From: an uncultured Acetatifactor sp.
GTDB lineage: Bacteria > Bacillota > Clostridia > Lachnospirales > Lachnospiraceae
Reading direction: 5' to 3'
Length of the DNA stretch: 49,699 bases
Assembly (NCBI GenBank): GCA_910588225.1
Contig: CAJUQT010000006.1
Span: forward strand, 65,603 to 115,301
Below the pieces are notes generated by a model. The model was not told where the DNA came from and searched no databases. It was given only the letters and a program-made list of their open reading frames with translations. A program made the translations under genes and the position numbers. Below, one piece after another: positions 47,455 to 49,699 of the stretch (positions are counted from its first letter, which is position 1; every line of letters starts with the position of its first letter).

Positions 47455-48294
47455 ATGCGCATGAGGGAAGAATTTGTAAACTTTCCGGTACAAAGCGGCA
47501 ACTCCCGTTTTGCAGTCTCGCTGGCCGGAATCTCCTACTGTGATGAAAGCTATAGCATCAGGCGGGATAAGTCAAAGCTTTTGGTGGCGGAGTATATTGT
47601 CAGAGGTGAGGGAACGATTCTGCTGGAAGGCAGGTCTTATCATGCGGAAGAAAATGATGTCTACATCCTTCCCGCCGGCCATGACCACCTTTATTATTCC
47701 GACAGGGAGAACCCCTGGGAAAAAATGTGGGTAAATGTGGCGGGAACATTGCCGGACAGTCTGCTGCGGGAGTATAATCCCGGCAATATGGTTGTGTTTC
47801 CGGATGCGGGAGGCAGGGAATATTTCGAGAGGATTCATGCCATTGGGAAAAATGCTCTGTACTCCGGCAGTGAGAAGCATAATAAAGCGACATTGGTGTT
47901 TCATGAGCTGCTGCAGTATCTGTATGGCAAGTATTATGAAAGGGAAGCTTTTTCCTGCAGAGAGACAGTCATTCTGAAAGAATATCTGGATAATCATATC
48001 CAACAGAATGTCACCCTGAAAGAGCTGAGCGAGCTGGTGTTCTTAAGCGAGTCCCAGATTGTGCGGATTTTTAAGAGAGATACGGGGAAAACGCCCCATG
48101 AGTATTGCCTGGAGCTGAAAATGGAGTATGGAAAAAGGTTATTGAAAAACACGCGTCTGATGGTACGGGAGATATCGGAATATCTGGGATTCTGTGATGA
48201 ACACTATTTTTCTTATCTGTTTAAGCAGAAGACGGGAAATACTCCGCTGACCTATCGTGCTGCACCGGAAGGCGGCGTTCCGGGAAGAGGATAA
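47455..48294 (+). CDS. AraC-family transcriptional regulator with cupin sensor domain
   Basis: 279 residues. N-terminal cupin-like ligand domain (LLVAEYIVRGEGTILLEG, YILPAGHDHLYYSD) and C-terminal double helix-turn-helix (VTLKELSELVFLSESQIVRIFKRDTGKTPHEY and MVREISEYLGFCDEHYFSYLFKQKTG in pieces). Such proteins sense a sugar and switch on the nearby glycosidase. It is divergent from the GH2 gene, and nspC follows 28 bases downstream. A consensus-like promoter precedes it. Confidence 0.94.
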   Translation: MRMREEFVNFPVQSGNSRFAVSLAGISYCDESYSIRRDKSKLLVAEYIVRGEGTILLEGRSYHAEENDVYILPAGHDHLYYSDRENPWEKMWVNVAGTLPDSLLREYNPGNMVVFPDAGGREYFERIHAIGKNALYSGSEKHNKATLVFHELLQYLYGKYYEREAFSCRETVILKEYLDNHIQQNVTLKELSELVFLSESQIVRIFKRDTGKTPHEYCLELKMEYGKRLLKNTRLMVREISEYLGFCDEHYFSYLFKQKTGNTPLTYRAAPEGGVPGRG

Positions 48295-48322
48295 AGAGGG
48301 CGGGAATACAGGAGGCGGAAAC

Positions 48323-49525
48323 GTGAAATGGAGCGAATTGCCCACGCCATGTTACGTGGTGGACGAGGCTTTGATAGAAAAAAATCTGGAAATTCTGGGC
48401 GGTGTAATGGAGAGGACCGGGGCAAAAATTCTGCTGGCGCAGAAAGCCTTTTCCCTGTATGCTCTGTACCCGCTGATAGGACGGACGCTGTGTGGCGCCA
48501 CGGCCAGCGGAGTGTACGAAACCAGACTGTGCGCGGAGGAGATGGTGAAGCCTGCAGTGGCAGAGGGAAGGAAGCTGGAAAATCATATCTTTTCTCCCGC
48601 TTATCAGGAAAAGGATTTTGAAGAAATCCTGCGGTACTGCGATCACATTGTATTCAATTCCTGGAAACAGGTGAAAAGGTTCGGCTGTCGGGCCAAAGCT
48701 GCCGGAAAAAGTATAGGACTGCGCATCAATCCGGAATGCTCCACCCAGGAAGGACATGCCATTTACGATCCCTGTGCCCCCGGGTCAAGGCTGGGGGTGA
48801 CGAGGGAAAATTTTCAGGCTATATTGCATGACAGGGAGGATGGTTATTCTGAGAATGCAGACTCTGCGGAGTTATTGGCCTGCCTGGACGGACTGCATTT
48901 TCATACCCTCTGTGAACAGAATTCCGATGCGCTGGAGAAGACTCTGGAGGCGGTGGAGGAGAAGTTCGGCGCATATCTGCCCGGGATGAAATGGATTAAT
49001 TTCGGCGGGGGACATCACATTACCCGGGAGGACTATGATATCCACCGGCTGGAGCGGTGTATCAGAAGAATGCAGGAGAAATACGGCCTGACGGTGTACC
49101 TGGAGCCGGGGGAGGCTGTGGCACTGAATGCAGGCTTTCTGATAACCACGGTATTGGAGACTGTGCACAACGGGATGGCCATTGCCATTCTGGATACCTC
49201 CGCCGCCTGCCATATGCCGGATGTGCTGGAAATGCCCTACAGGCCGCCGCTGCGGGGAAGCGGAGAACCGGGGGAGAAGGCATATACTTACCGGCTGGGG
49301 GGACCCACCTGCCTGGCGGGGGATATCATCGGGGACTATTCCTTTGAAGCGCCTTTGCAGGAGGGAGACAGGCTTGTATTTGAAGATATGGCCATCTATT
49401 CCATGGTGAAGAACAATACTTTCAACGGAATGCCCCTGCCTGCCATTGCCCTGCGCAGGAAGGACGGGGAATGTGTCATTGTGAAGGAATTCGGCTATGA
49501 GGATTTCAAGGGAAGGCTGTCATGA
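48323..49525 (+). CDS. nspC: Carboxynorspermidine/carboxyspermidine decarboxylase
   Basis: PLP enzyme of the alanine-racemase fold that removes CO2 from carboxy(nor)spermidine in polyamine synthesis. 400 residues. LPTPCYVVDEALIEKN opens the family; PLP Lys41 in LLAQKAFS; INPECSTQEG; DGLHFHTLCEQ; INFGGGHHIT; YLEPGEAV; GGPTCLAGD with Cys330; FEDMAIYSMVKNNTFNG. The GTG at 48323 has AGGAGG seven bases upstream and leaves 28 bases after the regulator gene; an ATG at 48257 would overlap that gene. The partner dehydrogenase gene is not in the window. Confidence 0.94.
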   Translation: MKWSELPTPCYVVDEALIEKNLEILGGVMERTGAKILLAQKAFSLYALYPLIGRTLCGATASGVYETRLCAEEMVKPAVAEGRKLENHIFSPAYQEKDFEEILRYCDHIVFNSWKQVKRFGCRAKAAGKSIGLRINPECSTQEGHAIYDPCAPGSRLGVTRENFQAILHDREDGYSENADSAELLACLDGLHFHTLCEQNSDALEKTLEAVEEKFGAYLPGMKWINFGGGHHITREDYDIHRLERCIRRMQEKYGLTVYLEPGEAVALNAGFLITTVLETVHNGMAIAILDTSAACHMPDVLEMPYRPPLRGSGEPGEKAYTYRLGGPTCLAGDIIGDYSFEAPLQEGDRLVFEDMAIYSMVKNNTFNGMPLPAIALRRKDGECVIVKEFGYEDFKGRLS

Positions 49526-49648
49526 GAATGCGGGAAATTTTCCAATTCATGGGCGAAGACGGCTGAATGGCCATCTGGCCGGAGGGACCTTCATTCGGGA
49601 AAAAACTGCCGCTCTCCTGACATATTTCCTTTGGGTGCCCGTGTGCAT

Positions 49649-49691
49649 AAAAACCTGCTAACAAAAGTCAAGACTTTTTGGCAGGTTTTTT
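49649..49691 (+). terminator. Strong intrinsic terminator downstream of nspC
   Basis: AAAAACCTGC (49649-49658) pairs with GCAGGTTTTT (49681-49690); inside, AAAAGTC pairs with GACTTTT. Six T residues (49686-49691) end it. The A-run on the left makes it work in both directions. The 123 bases between nspC and this stem hold no recognisable gene. Confidence 0.85.
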
Positions 49692-49699
49692 ATAAATTT

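Overview
The window reads as a chromosomal segment of a Clostridia-class Firmicute, most likely a Lachnospiraceae member. The grounds are Gram-positive-style ribosome binding sites (AGGAGG-like) in front of most genes, TTG/GTG starts, a LytR-CpsA-Psr (LCP) protein, LytTR/GHKL signalling, several two-domain GT2 glycosyltransferases, and moderate GC content. The genus cannot be told from the sequence. No rRNA, tRNA, CRISPR array, insertion sequence or phage gene was seen, and no gap between genes exceeds 300 bases.

About 38 kb (1-38282) is a surface glycopolymer locus, nearly all on the + strand. From the left: a polyprenyl-phosphate sugar transferase (ArnC/GtrB type), a very clear WecE aminotransferase (dTDP-4-amino-4,6-dideoxygalactose) and a run of large membrane proteins resembling GT-C glycosyltransferases (69-7237). 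Then a minus-strand membrane-anchored SGNH-like protein lies divergent from a giant membrane-anchored GH25 lysozyme whose cytoplasmic part carries ten perfect-length 33-bp repeats (7195-12072). Next come dTDP-sugar genes rfbB, rfbA and rfbC with a second anchored GH25 protein inserted between rfbA and rfbC (12249-16330); no rfbD is present. An ABC polysaccharide exporter (permease plus Wzt-like ATPase with C-terminal glycan-binding domain) is followed by a fused methyltransferase-kinase with WbdD-like layout and by two long GT2 enzymes (16320-25183). A cytosolic hybrid histidine kinase and a phosphoglucomutase/phosphomannomutase follow, then two GT2 enzymes, a polyprenyl-phosphate sugar-1-phosphate transferase (chain initiation), an LCP ligase, another rhamnosyltransferase-like GT2 and glmS (25250-38282).

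A coherent reading is: GlmS and the phosphomutase supply precursors; RfbA/RfbB make dTDP-4-keto-6-deoxyglucose, which RfbC (toward rhamnose) and WecE (toward an amino sugar) share; the initiating transferase and the GT2 enzymes build the chain on undecaprenyl phosphate; the WbdD-like protein may cap the chain end; the Wzm/Wzt-type transporter exports it; lipid-linked side-chain sugars made by the ArnC/GtrB-like enzyme are added outside by GT-C proteins; and the LCP protein attaches the polymer to peptidoglycan, with the anchored GH25 enzymes perhaps opening the wall locally. This pathway is inference from gene content.

The right part is separate: an HtrA/DegP-type protease (38455-39789), a LytTR regulator with a short GHKL kinase lacking membrane segments and a pair of ABC exporter half-transporters (39825-45495), then a minus-strand GH2 glycosidase divergent from an AraC-type regulator, which is followed by a carboxynorspermidine decarboxylase (nspC) and a strong terminator at the window end.
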